This document shows, piece by piece, positions 20,534-30,781 of a stretch of 64,000 nucleotides of DNA. Every line of letters begins with the position of its first letter. Position 1 is the stretch's first letter. The translations under genes were made by a program, and so were the position numbers. Below the pieces are notes generated by a model. That model was given only the letters and a program-made list of their open reading frames with translations, was not told the origin of the DNA and searched no databases. The DNA comes from Pseudomonas salomonii (GTDB lineage: Bacteria > Pseudomonadota > Gammaproteobacteria > Pseudomonadales > Pseudomonadaceae). The DNA lies in contig NZ_FNOX01000001.1 in assembly GCF_900107155.1 (NCBI RefSeq), positions 771,233 through 835,232 of the forward strand, given 5' to 3'.

Positions 20534-21534
20534 GCCGTGGCCTCTTCTTCGTCATCGCCGTATTCGGTGGTGAAACCCTGAGCATCCAGGCCCTTTTCGC
20601 GCAGATGACGCACCAAAACGCCGACAGAACCGTGGGTGACCATCACCCGTTCGGCGCCGGTCTGTTCGATGGCCCACAGCAATCCGGGCCAATCGGCGTG
20701 GTCCGAGAGCACAAAGCCTCGGTCCACACCGCGCCGCCGTCGCGTGCCACGCAGGCGCATCCAGCCGCTGGCGAAAGCGTCGCTGTAGTCGCCGAAGCGC
20801 TTGATCCAACTGCTGCCACCGGCAGACGGCGGAGCGATGATCAGTGCCTGGCGCAGCAATGGGTCGGTCTTTTTGAAGTCACCGGCATACAGGGTTTCAG
20901 GGATATAAATGCCGGCCTCGCGGTACACACGGTTCAGCGGTTCCACCGCGCCATGGCTGAGGATCGGGCCGATGCTGGCGTCGATGCCATGCAGGATGCG
21001 CTGGGCTTTGCCAAAGGAATAACAGAACAACACGCTGGCCTTGCCGACCGCGATATTGGCCTGCCACCAGTCATTGATGCCGGCAAAAATCTGCGCCTGG
21101 GGCTGCCAGCGGTAAATCGGCAGGCCGAAGGTGGATTCGGTGATGAAGGTGTGGCAACGCACCGGCTCAAAGGGCGCACAGGTGCCGTCGGGTTCGACTT
21201 TATAGTCGCCGGAGGCGACCCAGACTTCGCCCTGGTATTCCAGGCGCACCTGAGCGGAGCCGAGCACGTGCCCGGCGGGGTGGAAACTCAGGGTGACGCC
21301 GTGGTGAATGAGCTTTTCGCCGTAGGCCAGGGTTTGCAGGTTGATGTCCTGGCCCAGTCGCGAGCGCAGGATACCTTCGCCTGGAGCGGCGGCCAGGTAA
21401 TGCTGGTTGCCGGTGCGGGCGTGGTCGCCATGGGCGTGGGTGATGACGGCGCGGTCCACCGGGCGCCAGGGGTCGATGTAGAAATCTCCCGCAGCACAAT
21501 AGAGGCCTTCGGGGCGGGCGATGACAAGGTCCAT
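20530..21534 (-). CDS. ligase-associated metallo-beta-lactamase-fold DNA exonuclease (Exo)
   Basis: This 334-residue protein has the MBL motif HAHGDH at 33-38, a second histidine in FHPAGHVLGSAQV (about 84-96), SGDYK near 108 and LSDHADW near 250, the pattern of CPSF/SNM1-like nucleases. It is the promoter-proximal gene of the exo-lig pair. The family nucleases of this cluster digest DNA from the 5' end in published biochemical work as I recall it. Confidence 0.88.
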   Translation of the reverse strand: MDLVIARPEGLYCAAGDFYIDPWRPVDRAVITHAHGDHARTGNQHYLAAAPGEGILRSRLGQDINLQTLAYGEKLIHHGVTLSFHPAGHVLGSAQVRLEYQGEVWVASGDYKVEPDGTCAPFEPVRCHTFITESTFGLPIYRWQPQAQIFAGINDWWQANIAVGKASVLFCYSFGKAQRILHGIDASIGPILSHGAVEPLNRVYREAGIYIPETLYAGDFKKTDPLLRQALIIAPPSAGGSSWIKRFGDYSDAFASGWMRLRGTRRRRGVDRGFVLSDHADWPGLLWAIEQTGAERVMVTHGSVGVLVRHLREKGLDAQGFTTEYGDDEEEATA

Positions 21535-21611
21535 GGGCGTGCCGGGGGCGATGGGCTTATCAGGTATGAGGGGAATGAGACTGGAGAAGTTCTATCTAAA
21601 TTCAGGCGATC

Positions 21612-21768
21612 AAATGTGGGAGCTGGCTTGCCTGCGATGGCGGTGCATCAGCCACTTGATCAGTGACTGACACGGCCTCATCGCAGGCAAGCCAGCTCCC
21701 ACATTTTGATGGCGTGACGCGGAGCGTCACAGGATGCATTCCCACGCAGAGCGTGGGAACGATCACCG
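21612..21768. repeat. two adjacent palindromic repeats (REPIN plus GTTCCCACGC family)
   Basis: The left part (21612-21705) has REP arms AAATGTGGGAGCTGGCTTGC and GCAAGCCAGCTCCCACATTT in inverse orientation, a REPIN layout with a variable centre. The right part (21706-21768) carries GTGACGCGGAGCGTCAC and CCCACGCAGAGCGTGGGAAC palindromes. The two repeat families sit head to tail between exo and the acylase gene. Confidence 0.85.
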
Positions 21769-21770
21769 GG

Positions 21771-24212
21771 TTACTTGCCGGGTGTGAGGGTCAAGCGGGT
21801 TTTCCCATACGCCTTGTCAAAGTTCTGCGGCTGCATCGGGAAGCTCAGGTATTGCGCCTTGAGCGACGCATCGATGCCGTTCGCATAATTGGGGCTCGCC
21901 GGGTTGCCGGATTGGCCGATGCCACCTTGACCCATCATCGGTTCGATTTGGCTGAAGTCGACGATCATGCGCAGCGCCGGCACTTGGGTGGTGACAAAAT
22001 CCTGCCCCCAGCTGTAGGGCGCCGGGTTCAGGGTGTTGTGGTCGCCGCCACTGGCAAACGGGCCGCGGATCACCTGGCCATTGGTGTCTTTCCAGGTGGT
22101 GGTGTGCAGTTTGCCCCACTGCCAGGCCTTGTGATCGCCACCCAATTGGCTGTCGCCAGCGGTGATGGCGGCGGCAAGGCTGCGGGCGAGGATCGCCGGT
22201 TTGTCTTCTTTTTGCGCGGTGCGTACGTCGTCCCAGAAGGGGCTGTCTTCACGGCCCAGCAGGTGGTCGGCGTTGGCGGAATAGGACAGGTTGGCGTTGC
22301 TGACAAAGGCTTTCCAGCTGGCGCTGGTTTCCGGGCCGAGTTCGTCGAGGAAGATCTGCCTGGTGCTTTCCTGCAGGAACAGCTCATAGATCGCCGCATC
22401 GGCGGAGGTCGGTGCCAGGCGACCGTCAAAGGCCATCAAGCGATTGAGCGCTTCGCGGGCCTTCACGGCGTCGGCTGCCGGCAGCGCATCGATTGCCTGT
22501 CTCAGCGGCTGGGCCATGCCCGGCGCCTGGAACATGGTCTTGAGCTTGGCGGCAAACGTAGTGGACTGGTCGTACTGCATGGCGATCATGCTGCGGCTGT
22601 CATGCTTGCCGGCGTTGGCCAGTTGCGCCAGGCGCTCGCTGCGCTCCGGGGCGTCCCAGGAGTTGGACAACTGCATGCCATAACCGCGTGGCGCGGTGCG
22701 CTGGTTGGCCGTGCCGATCCAGCCTTGGGCCGGGTCTTGATCGTAAGGGTGCAGCATCGCGTCGGCGTAGCCGTCCCAGTCAAAGCGCGCGTCCCAGCCC
22801 GGCGAGGGCAGCAGGCCCTGGCCTTCGCGGCGGTTGGGGAAGCGGCCGGTGACTTGCCAGCCAATGCTGCTCGCGTCGGCAAACATCATGTTGAGGGCGA
22901 TGGCGCGGATTTCCCGGGTCGCGTCCGAGGCCTTGCCGGCGCTTTGGGCGCGGGACAGGTCGAAGAATGCGTCCAGGCTCTTGTCGTCCTTGAGGTCGGC
23001 GGTTTGCAGGGCCAGGCCGAACCCGGTGGTGAGTGCCTGGCTGCTGTTGAGCAGGGCGCCGTGGCGGGTTTCGTACACCACTTCGCGAATCGGCCGCTGG
23101 CCCTTGGCGAAGTAGGTTTCGTTGCGCACGACGGCCGGTAGCCATTTGCCGTTGTTCTCGTAGTACAACGCGCTGCCTTGGCGTTTGACCTTCTCTAGGA
23201 ACAGGTCCTGGGTGTCGCCTTTGACCGCGCTCATGCTCCACGCCACTTTGCCGTTGAAGCCGGACAGCAGGGTCGGCAAACCGGCAATCGAGACGCCGAC
23301 CGCCTGGTATTTCGGGGCGCGGATCTGCACGTAGTTCCACGGCGATGGCGCTTGTGGCTGGGCTGCCAGGTCGCTGGCCAGCAGGCTTTTGCCACTGCGG
23401 CTGCGTTGCGGGCCGATCGCCCAATTGTTGGAGGTGGTGACGGCCAGTGCGTTAAGGCTGTTCAACTGCTGGCCGACGCTTTCAAGCCCGGCAAGGCCGG
23501 TGACCTGGCTGAGGTTCACGCCCTTGAGTTTGTCGGCTTCGTCCATCGGGATTGGCTCGTCCGGCGCACTCGGCGTCAGCCAGGCGAGCTTGTCGGCGCC
23601 GACTTTCTGCGCCAGTACCAGCGACGAGAGTTCTTCCTGCAGGTTGCTCGACTCGCTGAAGTTCAGCAGGCAGAACAACAGTGCCGAATCTTCCGGCTTC
23701 CAGTACTCGGGCTTGTAGCCGGTCTGGGCCAGGTCCGGCGGCAGCTTGTCGCGGTAGCGGAACAGATAGGCATTGACGCCGCGGGCATACACTTCAAAGA
23801 AGCGCTTGAGGCGCGGCGACGAAGCGTTATACAGCTCGCCGGCGCTTTTTTTCAGGTTGACCGCGCGCATGAAACGGTCGACATCCAGCACCTGCGGCCC
23901 GGACATCTCCGCCAGGCGGCCTTGAGCCAGCAGGCGCAAAGTGACCATCTGCGTGATGCGGTCGCTGGCGTGTACATAACCGAGGCTGAACAGCGCGTCA
24001 TGGAAGGTGTTGCTTTCGATCAACGGCATGCCCTGGGCATTGCGGCGCACCGACACATTCTGTGCCAGGCCCTTGATCGGTTGCACACCGGCCACCGGCG
24101 GCAGGGTGTCCTGGGTGCTCTGGAGCTGGCAACCGGCCAGGCTTAAAGCACTGGCCACTGCCGCGGCAACGCCGAACCGGGGGATAAAATGTGAGAGGGC
24201 TGGCGAGGCCAT
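21771..24212 (-). CDS. quiP: acyl-homoserine-lactone/penicillin acylase family lipoprotein (QuiP type)
   Basis: This 813-residue Ntn-hydrolase precursor carries a likely lipobox LAGC (C28) and the self-cleavage site before S261 in [10 protein letters not shown], where the new N-terminal serine becomes the nucleophile. The alpha chain would be 29-260 and the beta chain 261-813, usual sizes. QuiP and PvdQ hydrolyse long-chain acyl-homoserine lactones in P. aeruginosa; the next gene (GST) is also the neighbour of quiP there. Substrate here is inferred; aliphatic penicillin or other acyl amides are alternatives. Confidence 0.85.
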   Translation of the reverse strand: MASPALSHFIPRFGVAAAVASALSLAGCQLQSTQDTLPPVAGVQPIKGLAQNVSVRRNAQGMPLIESNTFHDALFSLGYVHASDRITQMVTLRLLAQGRLAEMSGPQVLDVDRFMRAVNLKKSAGELYNASSPRLKRFFEVYARGVNAYLFRYRDKLPPDLAQTGYKPEYWKPEDSALLFCLLNFSESSNLQEELSSLVLAQKVGADKLAWLTPSAPDEPIPMDEADKLKGVNLSQVTGLAGLESVGQQLNSLNALAVTTSNNWAIGPQRSRSGKSLLASDLAAQPQAPSPWNYVQIRAPKYQAVGVSIAGLPTLLSGFNGKVAWSMSAVKGDTQDLFLEKVKRQGSALYYENNGKWLPAVVRNETYFAKGQRPIREVVYETRHGALLNSSQALTTGFGLALQTADLKDDKSLDAFFDLSRAQSAGKASDATREIRAIALNMMFADASSIGWQVTGRFPNRREGQGLLPSPGWDARFDWDGYADAMLHPYDQDPAQGWIGTANQRTAPRGYGMQLSNSWDAPERSERLAQLANAGKHDSRSMIAMQYDQSTTFAAKLKTMFQAPGMAQPLRQAIDALPAADAVKAREALNRLMAFDGRLAPTSADAAIYELFLQESTRQIFLDELGPETSASWKAFVSNANLSYSANADHLLGREDSPFWDDVRTAQKEDKPAILARSLAAAITAGDSQLGGDHKAWQWGKLHTTTWKDTNGQVIRGPFASGGDHNTLNPAPYSWGQDFVTTQVPALRMIVDFSQIEPMMGQGGIGQSGNPASPNYANGIDASLKAQYLSFPMQPQNFDKAYGKTRLTLTPGK

Positions 24213-24283
24213 GGCAAAGCTCCTGCGGGGGTAGCGTCATTAAAGGCGCTACGTTAGTGAGCGCGGCGAAACGACGCAAGCAG

Positions 24284-24401
24284 GATCGTTCCCACGCTCT
24301 GCGTGGGAATGCATTTTGTGACGCTCGGCGTCACGCTTTTTGGGGGGGACGCGGAGCGTCCGGGGCGGCATTCCCACGCGGAGCGTGGGAACGATCCTCG
24401 G
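24284..24401. repeat. compound palindromic repeat (GTTCCCACGC family)
   Basis: GATCGTTCCCACGCTCTGCG at the left and CGCGGAGCGTGGGAACGATC at the right are inverted, with inner palindromes GTGACGCTCGGCGTCAC and GGACGCGGAGCGTCC. Same family as at 9.64 and 21.7 kb. Confidence 0.85.
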
Positions 24402-24405
24402 CTAA

Positions 24406-25050
24406 TCAGGACTTTGGCGGATTCACTTTCTGCACCAGCTCGTAGGCCCGAACCGTCGCCGGCCGTTCCTTGATGCGGTTGAACCAGCGCTGCACGTGGG
24501 GGAAATCCTCCAGACGCTGGCTCTGCCACTTGTGGGAAACAATCCACGGGTAGATCGCCATGTCGGCGATACTGTAGTTCTCACCCGCCACGAACGCGCG
24601 GTCGGCCAACCGGCGGTCCAGCACGCCATACAGACGGGCGGTTTCATCCACATAACGTTTAATGGCGTAGGGAATTTTCTCCGGTGCGAACTGGCTGAAA
24701 TGATGATTCTGACCCGCCATCGGCCCCAGCCCGCCCATTTGCCAGAACAGCCATTGCAGCGCTTCCTGGCGGCCGCGCAGGTCCTTGGGGATGAATTGGC
24801 CGGTTTTTTCCGCGAGGTACAGCAAGATCGCGCCGGATTCGAACAGTGAAATCGGCGCGCCGCCGTCGGTCGGGCTGTGATCGACGATGGCCGGGATGCG
24901 GTTGTTGGGAGCGATCTTCAGGAAGTCCGGCTTGAACTGCTCGCCCTGGCCGATGTTGATCGGGTGCACCGTGTAGGGCAGGCCGGCTTCTTCCAGGAAC
25001 AGCGAGACTTTGTGACCGTTGGGGGTGGTCCAGTAGTACAGGTCGATCAT
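24406..25050 (-). CDS. glutathione S-transferase, YfcG/GstB-like
   Basis: This 214-residue protein has a thioredoxin-fold N-terminal domain with [18 protein letters not shown], where the threonine/asparagine replace a catalytic Tyr, and [13 protein letters not shown] for glutathione binding, then an all-helical C-terminal domain ending in [10 protein letters not shown]. The pattern fits the Nu-class YfcG disulfide-bond oxidoreductases. The start at MIDLYYW has GGAGAG upstream. Confidence 0.88.
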   Translation of the reverse strand: MIDLYYWTTPNGHKVSLFLEEAGLPYTVHPINIGQGEQFKPDFLKIAPNNRIPAIVDHSPTDGGAPISLFESGAILLYLAEKTGQFIPKDLRGRQEALQWLFWQMGGLGPMAGQNHHFSQFAPEKIPYAIKRYVDETARLYGVLDRRLADRAFVAGENYSIADMAIYPWIVSHKWQSQRLEDFPHVQRWFNRIKERPATVRAYELVQKVNPPKS

Positions 25051-25143
25051 GAAGCTCTCCAAATGAGCGAATGCCTGTCTCTATAGGTGATGATTGCAGG
25101 GCAATAATTCAATCAAACATTTACGTCTAACCTTAGAAGCCCA

Positions 25144-25929
25144 TCACACCGCCCCATCGACCAACACCTGTAATGACTGCTGCGAGCAGCGCTCAATGCG
25201 CACCTGTACGCCATAGACCTGCGCAAACAATGCCGGGTCGAGCACCTCCTCCGCCACGCCGCTGGCGTATAACCGGCCCTGGCGCAGCACGGCGATATGG
25301 TCGGCGAAGCGTGCAGCCAGGTTGATGTCGTGCAGCACCACCACGGCGATCAAGTTGTGTTCGCGCACCAGCGCGCGCACGCAGTCCATGACTTTTAATT
25401 GGTAATTGAGGTCGAGCGCGCTGGTGGGTTCGTCGAGCAACATCACTTGCGGGCGCCGCGCAATCAGCTGCGCGAGGCTGACCAATTGGCGCTGGCCGCC
25501 AGACAAGGTGCTTAACAGTTGATCGGCCAAATGCGCGATGCCGATACGCTGCAACGCTTCGAAGGCTTCGCGCAGACAGGCCTCGCTGGACAATGGAATG
25601 CCGTCCACATTGGCCACCCTTAGCGCGGCGATCACGCTTTCCATCACGCTGAGGCTCAGGCCTGGCGGCAGGTTTTGCGGCATGTACGTCACGCGTCGCG
25701 CTCGCTCGGCCACCGACATGGCCGACAGGTCGAGGTCACCCAGCCTGACCACGCCTTGCATCTTTTCCAGCCCGGCAATGGCCCGCAGCAGCGTGGATTT
25801 ACCCGCGCCATTAGGGCCGATCAAGGCGGTGAGGCTGCCGTGGGGCAGGGTCGGCAAGCTCAGCTCATGCACAATCTGTCGGCGCCCGTAGCTGACATTG
25901 GCGTTGTGTACCGATAACCCCGCACTCAT
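25144..25929 (-). CDS. iron-siderophore ABC transporter ATPase (FecE/FepC type)
   Basis: This 261-residue ATPase has Walker A GPNGAGKST at 38-46, a LSGGQRQ signature and Walker B VMLLDEPTSALD, with the LHDINLAARFAD switch region typical of FecE/BtuD-like proteins. The start overlaps the permease stop by four bases. It completes the receptor-binding protein-permease-ATPase operon. Confidence 0.9.
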   Translation of the reverse strand: MSAGLSVHNANVSYGRRQIVHELSLPTLPHGSLTALIGPNGAGKSTLLRAIAGLEKMQGVVRLGDLDLSAMSVAERARRVTYMPQNLPPGLSLSVMESVIAALRVANVDGIPLSSEACLREAFEALQRIGIAHLADQLLSTLSGGQRQLVSLAQLIARRPQVMLLDEPTSALDLNYQLKVMDCVRALVREHNLIAVVVLHDINLAARFADHIAVLRQGRLYASGVAEEVLDPALFAQVYGVQVRIERCSQQSLQVLVDGAV

Positions 25930-26984
25930 AACTGCCTCCCGCGCTTGAACACCAACACCACAAAAATCGGTACGCCCACCAGGGCGGTGACAATGCCCAC
26001 CGGCACAATCACGCCGGGCATGATCAGTTTGCTGGCAATCGACGACAGCGCCAGCAGCAACGCGCCGGTCAACGCACTGGCGGGCAGCAGAAAACGCTGG
26101 TCTTCACCCACCAGAATCCGCGCAATATGCGGCCCCACCAGGCCGATAAAACCGATGGTGCCTACAAACGCCACGGCGGTGGCTGACAGCAGGCTGATAC
26201 GCAGCAACGAGAAAAATCGCAGGCGCTTCACGTCCACGCCAAAGCTTTGTGCGCGGTCTTCGCCCATGCGCAGCAGGGTCAGGCGCGGCGCGGCGGCGAA
26301 GGAAAACGGCAGCACCACGGCGACAACAAAGGCGAGGATGCCGAGCTTGTCCCAGTTGGCGCGGGTCACGCTGCCCAAGGTCCAGAACACCAACTGTTGC
26401 AACACGTCTTCGGTGGCCACCAGTTGCAGCAAGGCCACCACGGCGTTGCAACTGAACACCAGCGCGATGCCGAACAACACCAAACTTTCCACCCCCGCAC
26501 CGCGCAGGCGTGACATGGCTTGCAGCAAAAACACCGAGGCGGCGGCAAAGATAAACGCCGAGATGGAAATCGCGGTGTTGGCCGACACCCACAGCGTGGT
26601 CACCGGAAACACGATGACCAACGACGCGCCCAAGGCCGCCGCCGACGACACGCCCAACGTAAACGGGCTGGCCAGCGGGTTATTGAGGATCGCCTGCATC
26701 TCGGCCCCGGCCAGCGACAGCGCGCAACCCACCAGCACCGCCATCAGCGCGTAGGGCAGGCGCACGTTCCAGATGATCACCTGGTCGGTGGCGCTCAGGT
26801 GCGACGGATGCAGGACGCCGTCAAGCAACGCCGGCAGGCCCATGCCCGACGGGCCGCTGGCCAGGTCCACCAGAATGGCGCAGACCAGCGCGATGCCGAG
26901 CAGCGCCAGCAGCCAGGCACGCCGGGCCAGCAAGCGGCGATAGCCGTGAGTGGCGCTGGCAAGGTCGAGGGTTTGAGTGGTCAT
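25926..26984 (-). CDS. iron-siderophore ABC transporter permease (FecCD family)
   Basis: This 352-residue membrane protein has about ten hydrophobic segments and the FecCD signatures AILNNPLASPFTLGVSSAAA and FIGLVGPHIARILVGEDQR. One permease gene is present, so it probably works as a homodimer. I start at MTTQTLDLASAT; the in-frame ATG 12 codons upstream is less likely. Confidence 0.9.
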   Translation of the reverse strand: MTTQTLDLASATHGYRRLLARRAWLLALLGIALVCAILVDLASGPSGMGLPALLDGVLHPSHLSATDQVIIWNVRLPYALMAVLVGCALSLAGAEMQAILNNPLASPFTLGVSSAAALGASLVIVFPVTTLWVSANTAISISAFIFAAASVFLLQAMSRLRGAGVESLVLFGIALVFSCNAVVALLQLVATEDVLQQLVFWTLGSVTRANWDKLGILAFVVAVVLPFSFAAAPRLTLLRMGEDRAQSFGVDVKRLRFFSLLRISLLSATAVAFVGTIGFIGLVGPHIARILVGEDQRFLLPASALTGALLLALSSIASKLIMPGVIVPVGIVTALVGVPIFVVLVFKRGRQL

Positions 26985-27058
26985 GGGGCTCACGCAATGT
27001 TGAAAACAACGAAAATCCACATTTGGGAGCTGACTGCATTCCTGCAGGGCGATTGGGG

Positions 27059-28174
27059 TTACTGGGTGTTGGCGTCAATCCAATAAGCACCCTGCAATGG
27101 CATGCCCAGGAACTGCTGGTTGATCTGTTGCATAGTCACCTGCGGGTCGAGTTTGGCGAACAGCTCCGGGTGCACCCATTTGGCCAATGCTTCAATCGCC
27201 AGCAAGTTGTATGGCGAGTTGTAGAAGTCATGCCACAGGCCGTGGGCATTGCCCGCGCGGATGGCACGCAGGTTGGCGAACTCCGGCCGCGCCAGCACAC
27301 GATCGAACGCCTCGCGGGCTTCATCGGTGCTCACGCCAGCGCCGAGAATCAGCCCCGGTGTGTGATTGCCGGTGGCCACGTACACATCCGGGTCGGCTTT
27401 AAGTGCGTATTCAACGCTGATGTCCCCCAGCGCACCCGGCACCACGTCGGCGGCGATATTGCGCCCGCCGACCAGCTTGATCACTTCACCCATGCCGCTT
27501 TTGCCGGTGGTGTGCCCCGGCGCCTGCCAGGCACCGGCCAGCAATTCGAGGAACACACTCGGGCGCGGGCCGGCAGGCAAGGTGGCAACGGCGTCGGTGA
27601 TGGCCTTGATGTGCTGGTCATAGAACCTCAGGAACGCCTTGGCCTGGGCTTCACGGCCCAAGGCCTGGCCCAGCGCGTTCATGCTGGTGTGAGTGCCCTG
27701 CACCGGGTTGATGCGAAAGTCGACGAACAACACCGGGATGCCGGCTTTGGCCAGCACGTCCGCCACCGCGCTGTGCTCGGTCGGGCCGTGGCCCGAAATG
27801 CTGAACACCGCCAGATCCGGTTTCAGCGAGAGAATTTCCTCGGCACTGACACTCTGCTCGGACGCTTGCCCGATCAACGGGATGTTTTTGACCGAAGGAA
27901 ACTTCGCCACATAGGCGTTGTAAGTGTGCTGGTCCAGCAGCTTCAAATCATTCTGCCAGCCGACGATGCGCTGGAACGGTGCGTCCTTGTCGAGCAAGGC
28001 AAACGCCGAAATCAAGCGGCCTTCGCCCAGTACCACACGTTTGACGTCGTCTTTGACGTCGACCTTGCGGCCCAGCACGTCGGTGACTTCGTGGGCGGCG
28101 GCCGTTTCGGCGTGGCCGAGGACCAGCGCGGCGCACAGCACGCCGAGCTTGAGCACGTTACGAGGTTTGAACAT
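27059..28174 (-). CDS. periplasmic iron-siderophore-binding protein (TroA/BtuF-like)
   Basis: This 371-residue protein has a signal peptide cleaved near residue 27 (ETAAA then HEVTDVLG) and the class III binding fold: GRKVDVKDDVKRVVL, two lobes joined by a long helix, and a C-terminal FLGMPLQGAYW. It has no lipobox. The start at MFKPRNVLK has GGAGTCC upstream; earlier in-frame starts run into the receptor gene. The ligand is unknown, and heme or a ferric siderophore are both possible. Confidence 0.88.
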   Translation of the reverse strand: MFKPRNVLKLGVLCAALVLGHAETAAAHEVTDVLGRKVDVKDDVKRVVLGEGRLISAFALLDKDAPFQRIVGWQNDLKLLDQHTYNAYVAKFPSVKNIPLIGQASEQSVSAEEILSLKPDLAVFSISGHGPTEHSAVADVLAKAGIPVLFVDFRINPVQGTHTSMNALGQALGREAQAKAFLRFYDQHIKAITDAVATLPAGPRPSVFLELLAGAWQAPGHTTGKSGMGEVIKLVGGRNIAADVVPGALGDISVEYALKADPDVYVATGNHTPGLILGAGVSTDEAREAFDRVLARPEFANLRAIRAGNAHGLWHDFYNSPYNLLAIEALAKWVHPELFAKLDPQVTMQQINQQFLGMPLQGAYWIDANTQ

Positions 28175-28199
28175 GGAAAGGACTCCGGGTGAGGGGCAA

Positions 28200-30584
28200 T
28201 CAGAACTCATAATCGACACTGGCGGTGAGCGTGCGACCGGCACCTGGGATGCCGTAGAGCTGGAAGCCGTCAAGGGACGCGCCGACCTGGCTGTAATAGA
28301 ACTTGTTAAACACGTTGTTGAGGTTGAGGTTGACCCTGGTGTCCTTGTTCACCTTGTATTGCGCCGCCAGGTTGCTCAGCCAGTAACCCGGGGCTTTTTC
28401 GTGGTCGCGGGTGTAGATCGCATACACACCGGACGGGCCATTGGCGTAGCTGCTGTTGTTGTTCAAACCGCCGACATAGTTGTTGTCGCTGTAGCGGCGA
28501 CGACCCACGTACTGCTCGCCGTAGCTGAGGCTCAGGGCGTCGGTGACGGCGTAGGTGGTCCACAGGTTGGCGGTCAGGTCGGGGACGTTCTTGGCTTCGG
28601 CACCCTTGTTGATGCCTTTGGTCTGCGTGCTTTTGAGCGCCGAAAAACCGGTGTAGGCGGTCCAGCGCGGGGTGATGTTGCCTTGCAGGCCGAGTTCGAT
28701 GCCGTCCACACGCTTGGCGGGCAGGGCGCGCACCGGCGCGGATTCGCCGTCCTGGTATTCCCAGGCGTTGTCCAGTTCGGTGCGGAAGATCGCCGCCGTG
28801 ACATTGAGCCTGTCGTGGGCAATGTCCCACTTGGTGCCGATCTCGTAGGTTTTCGACTTGGCCGGGCTGTAGTTGCGGGTGGTGGACGCGCCGTAGATCT
28901 GGTTGTTGGTGGACGCGCCCAGCGCCGACGGTTGCGCCGCCTCGCTGTAGGACACGTAGACGCTGCCGTTCGGCAATGGCTTGTACACCGCGCCGACGCG
29001 ACCGCTCACCGCACCGTCGGTGCTGCTGATGTCGGCCTGGCCGCGCTGGCGGGTTTGCGCGCGCCAGTTGTCGTAGCGCAGCGAGCCGAGCACTTGCCAT
29101 TGCTCGTTGAGGGTGACGGTGTCGCCCGCGTAGAGACCGGCGTTATCGATCACCGAGCGCGGGTCGCCTTCGCCCTTGGTTACGTAGGTGCTGGCGAAGC
29201 TGTGGCTGGGCTCGTTCATGTTGAAGAACAGGTCGCCGGCCGGCACTTCGGCGTTGCGTTTCAGGCCGCCATACGTCTCGTGATAGAACTCCAGGCCGCT
29301 GACCACGGCGTGCTGCAGGCTGCCGGTGTTGAACGTGAAGCTGAAGTCGGTCTGGTTATCCAGGATGGTGTAGCGCTTGGACAAGCCGAAGTCGCCGCCC
29401 CGCAGGATGCCGTAGCCGGTGTTGCTGTTGTTTACGTAGTCGGTGTAGGCATTCACCGTGCTGCCGGGCACTTGGCTGATTGGGCCTGTGCCGGTGTAGC
29501 CCAAGGTCGCACAGCGGGCGCCGGTGCAGGTTTTTTTACCGCTGGCATCGGCGGCGAAGAAGCGTGCCGGGGACAGCACGGCGAAGTTGTCGCTGCGTTC
29601 CCAGCGGGTCTGGTTGCGCAGGTGGGCCTCGTTCCAGTCAAAGTCATGCTCGAAGCGGGCGGTCAGCGAGGTGGTTTCGTTCTCCTGCGTATACAGGCTG
29701 GAGTCGCCGTACCAGTTGGAGCGTTTGACGCCGGGCATGCGGTGGCCGTCGGTGCCGCGCTGGATCGGCACGCCGCCGTCAGGGGTGTTGGTGTCTTTCT
29801 GGTAGAAGGTGTCGACGAAGAAACGCGTGTCGGTGCCCAGGCCGAAGCCGAACGAGGTGGCGACGCCCCAGCGGTCATAGTCCACGTCGTCGCGGTCGGC
29901 CACTTGGTTGTAGTGCTTCATCAGGTTGATGCGCACGGCGGTGGTGTCGTTCAGCTGTTTATTGAGGTCGGCGGTGAGGCGACGGTAGCTGTCGGTGCCG
30001 ATCCCGGCCGACACCTTGTTGGCATCACCCAGGTGCGCTTCTTTGCTCACCAGGTTGACGCTGCCGCCCACGGCGGAAACGCCCGACTCAATCGAGCCGG
30101 TGCCCTTGAACACTTCGGCCTGTTGCAGGTTGAAAGTGTCGGTGCGCGTGGACATGCCCGCATCGCGCACGCCGTCGACGGTCAGGCTTTGCTCGGAGGA
30201 AAACCCGCGAATCGAAAACAGATCGCCCCAGCCCAGGTTGCCTTCGCCGGACATGAAGGTGATGCCCGGCACGTTGCGCAACACTTCCTGCAGGGTCTGC
30301 GCGTTCTGCTCCTTGAGCACCTGCTGCGGCACGATAGTCACGCTTTGCGGGGCGTCGAGCAGCGGCTGGCTGATTTTGGCCGAGGTCACACGGTCGACTT
30401 TGAAGGTGGAGCTGGCTTCCTGGCCGTCGACCGTGATCTGCGGCAGGCTCACCACCGAATCATTCGGCGCGGCGGCCGGCGCATCGGCCCAGGCGGTCGG
30501 CGCAACACTGCCGGCAGCGAGGAAACCGAACATCGGTGCCAGGGTGGTGTGCAGCGTGTGACGTTGGGGCGTGGGCAGTGACAT
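28200..30584 (-). CDS. TonB-dependent siderophore receptor
   Basis: This 794-residue outer-membrane receptor has a signal peptide ending near AWA-DA (residue 33), a plug at about 65-190 (DAPQSVTIVPQQVLKEQNA, FSIRGFSSEQSLTVDGVRD) and a 22-strand barrel ending in VDYEF. A TonB box-like stretch lies near VSLPQITVDG. A cysteine pair (KTCTGARCA) marks an extracellular loop. It resembles the Fiu/CirA catecholate group, but the ligand is inferred. It heads the uptake operon and is preceded by a Fur-like box. Confidence 0.92.
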   Translation of the reverse strand: MSLPTPQRHTLHTTLAPMFGFLAAGSVAPTAWADAPAAAPNDSVVSLPQITVDGQEASSTFKVDRVTSAKISQPLLDAPQSVTIVPQQVLKEQNAQTLQEVLRNVPGITFMSGEGNLGWGDLFSIRGFSSEQSLTVDGVRDAGMSTRTDTFNLQQAEVFKGTGSIESGVSAVGGSVNLVSKEAHLGDANKVSAGIGTDSYRRLTADLNKQLNDTTAVRINLMKHYNQVADRDDVDYDRWGVATSFGFGLGTDTRFFVDTFYQKDTNTPDGGVPIQRGTDGHRMPGVKRSNWYGDSSLYTQENETTSLTARFEHDFDWNEAHLRNQTRWERSDNFAVLSPARFFAADASGKKTCTGARCATLGYTGTGPISQVPGSTVNAYTDYVNNSNTGYGILRGGDFGLSKRYTILDNQTDFSFTFNTGSLQHAVVSGLEFYHETYGGLKRNAEVPAGDLFFNMNEPSHSFASTYVTKGEGDPRSVIDNAGLYAGDTVTLNEQWQVLGSLRYDNWRAQTRQRGQADISSTDGAVSGRVGAVYKPLPNGSVYVSYSEAAQPSALGASTNNQIYGASTTRNYSPAKSKTYEIGTKWDIAHDRLNVTAAIFRTELDNAWEYQDGESAPVRALPAKRVDGIELGLQGNITPRWTAYTGFSALKSTQTKGINKGAEAKNVPDLTANLWTTYAVTDALSLSYGEQYVGRRRYSDNNYVGGLNNNSSYANGPSGVYAIYTRDHEKAPGYWLSNLAAQYKVNKDTRVNLNLNNVFNKFYYSQVGASLDGFQLYGIPGAGRTLTASVDYEF

Positions 30585-30603
30585 AGGTGATGATCCGAGT
30601 CTA

Positions 30604-30622
30604 AATTACAATTACTCTCATT
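30604..30622 (-). promoter_or_regulatory. Fur-box-like site before the TonB receptor
   Basis: Read on the minus strand the 19 bases are AATGAGAGTAATTGTAATT, close to the AATGAGAAT-type imperfect palindromes recognised by Fur in Pseudomonas receptor promoters. It lies 20-38 bases upstream of the receptor start codon, where bound Fur with ferrous iron would block transcription. Confidence 0.6.
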
Positions 30623-30781
30623 CAGGTTCGGTAGTCTAAAGAGCGATTCCGCCTGCCATGCCCTGGCTTTGTATCGCTGATGCGTGATTATGGTTCCCCA
30701 CAACATTCCATTACATTTGCGTGTATCGCTGGATGAACGTTCGGCTATCTCCTGCGTTTTGCGTTTTCGGATTGACTGCCC

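Noticed and set aside
27023..30581. Very long plus-strand frames (389 and 885 codons) opposite the siderophore genes
   Set aside because: They mirror the binding-protein and receptor genes in high-GC sequence; the products are low-complexity Val/Ala/Gly-rich with no family features, while the minus-strand products are clear.
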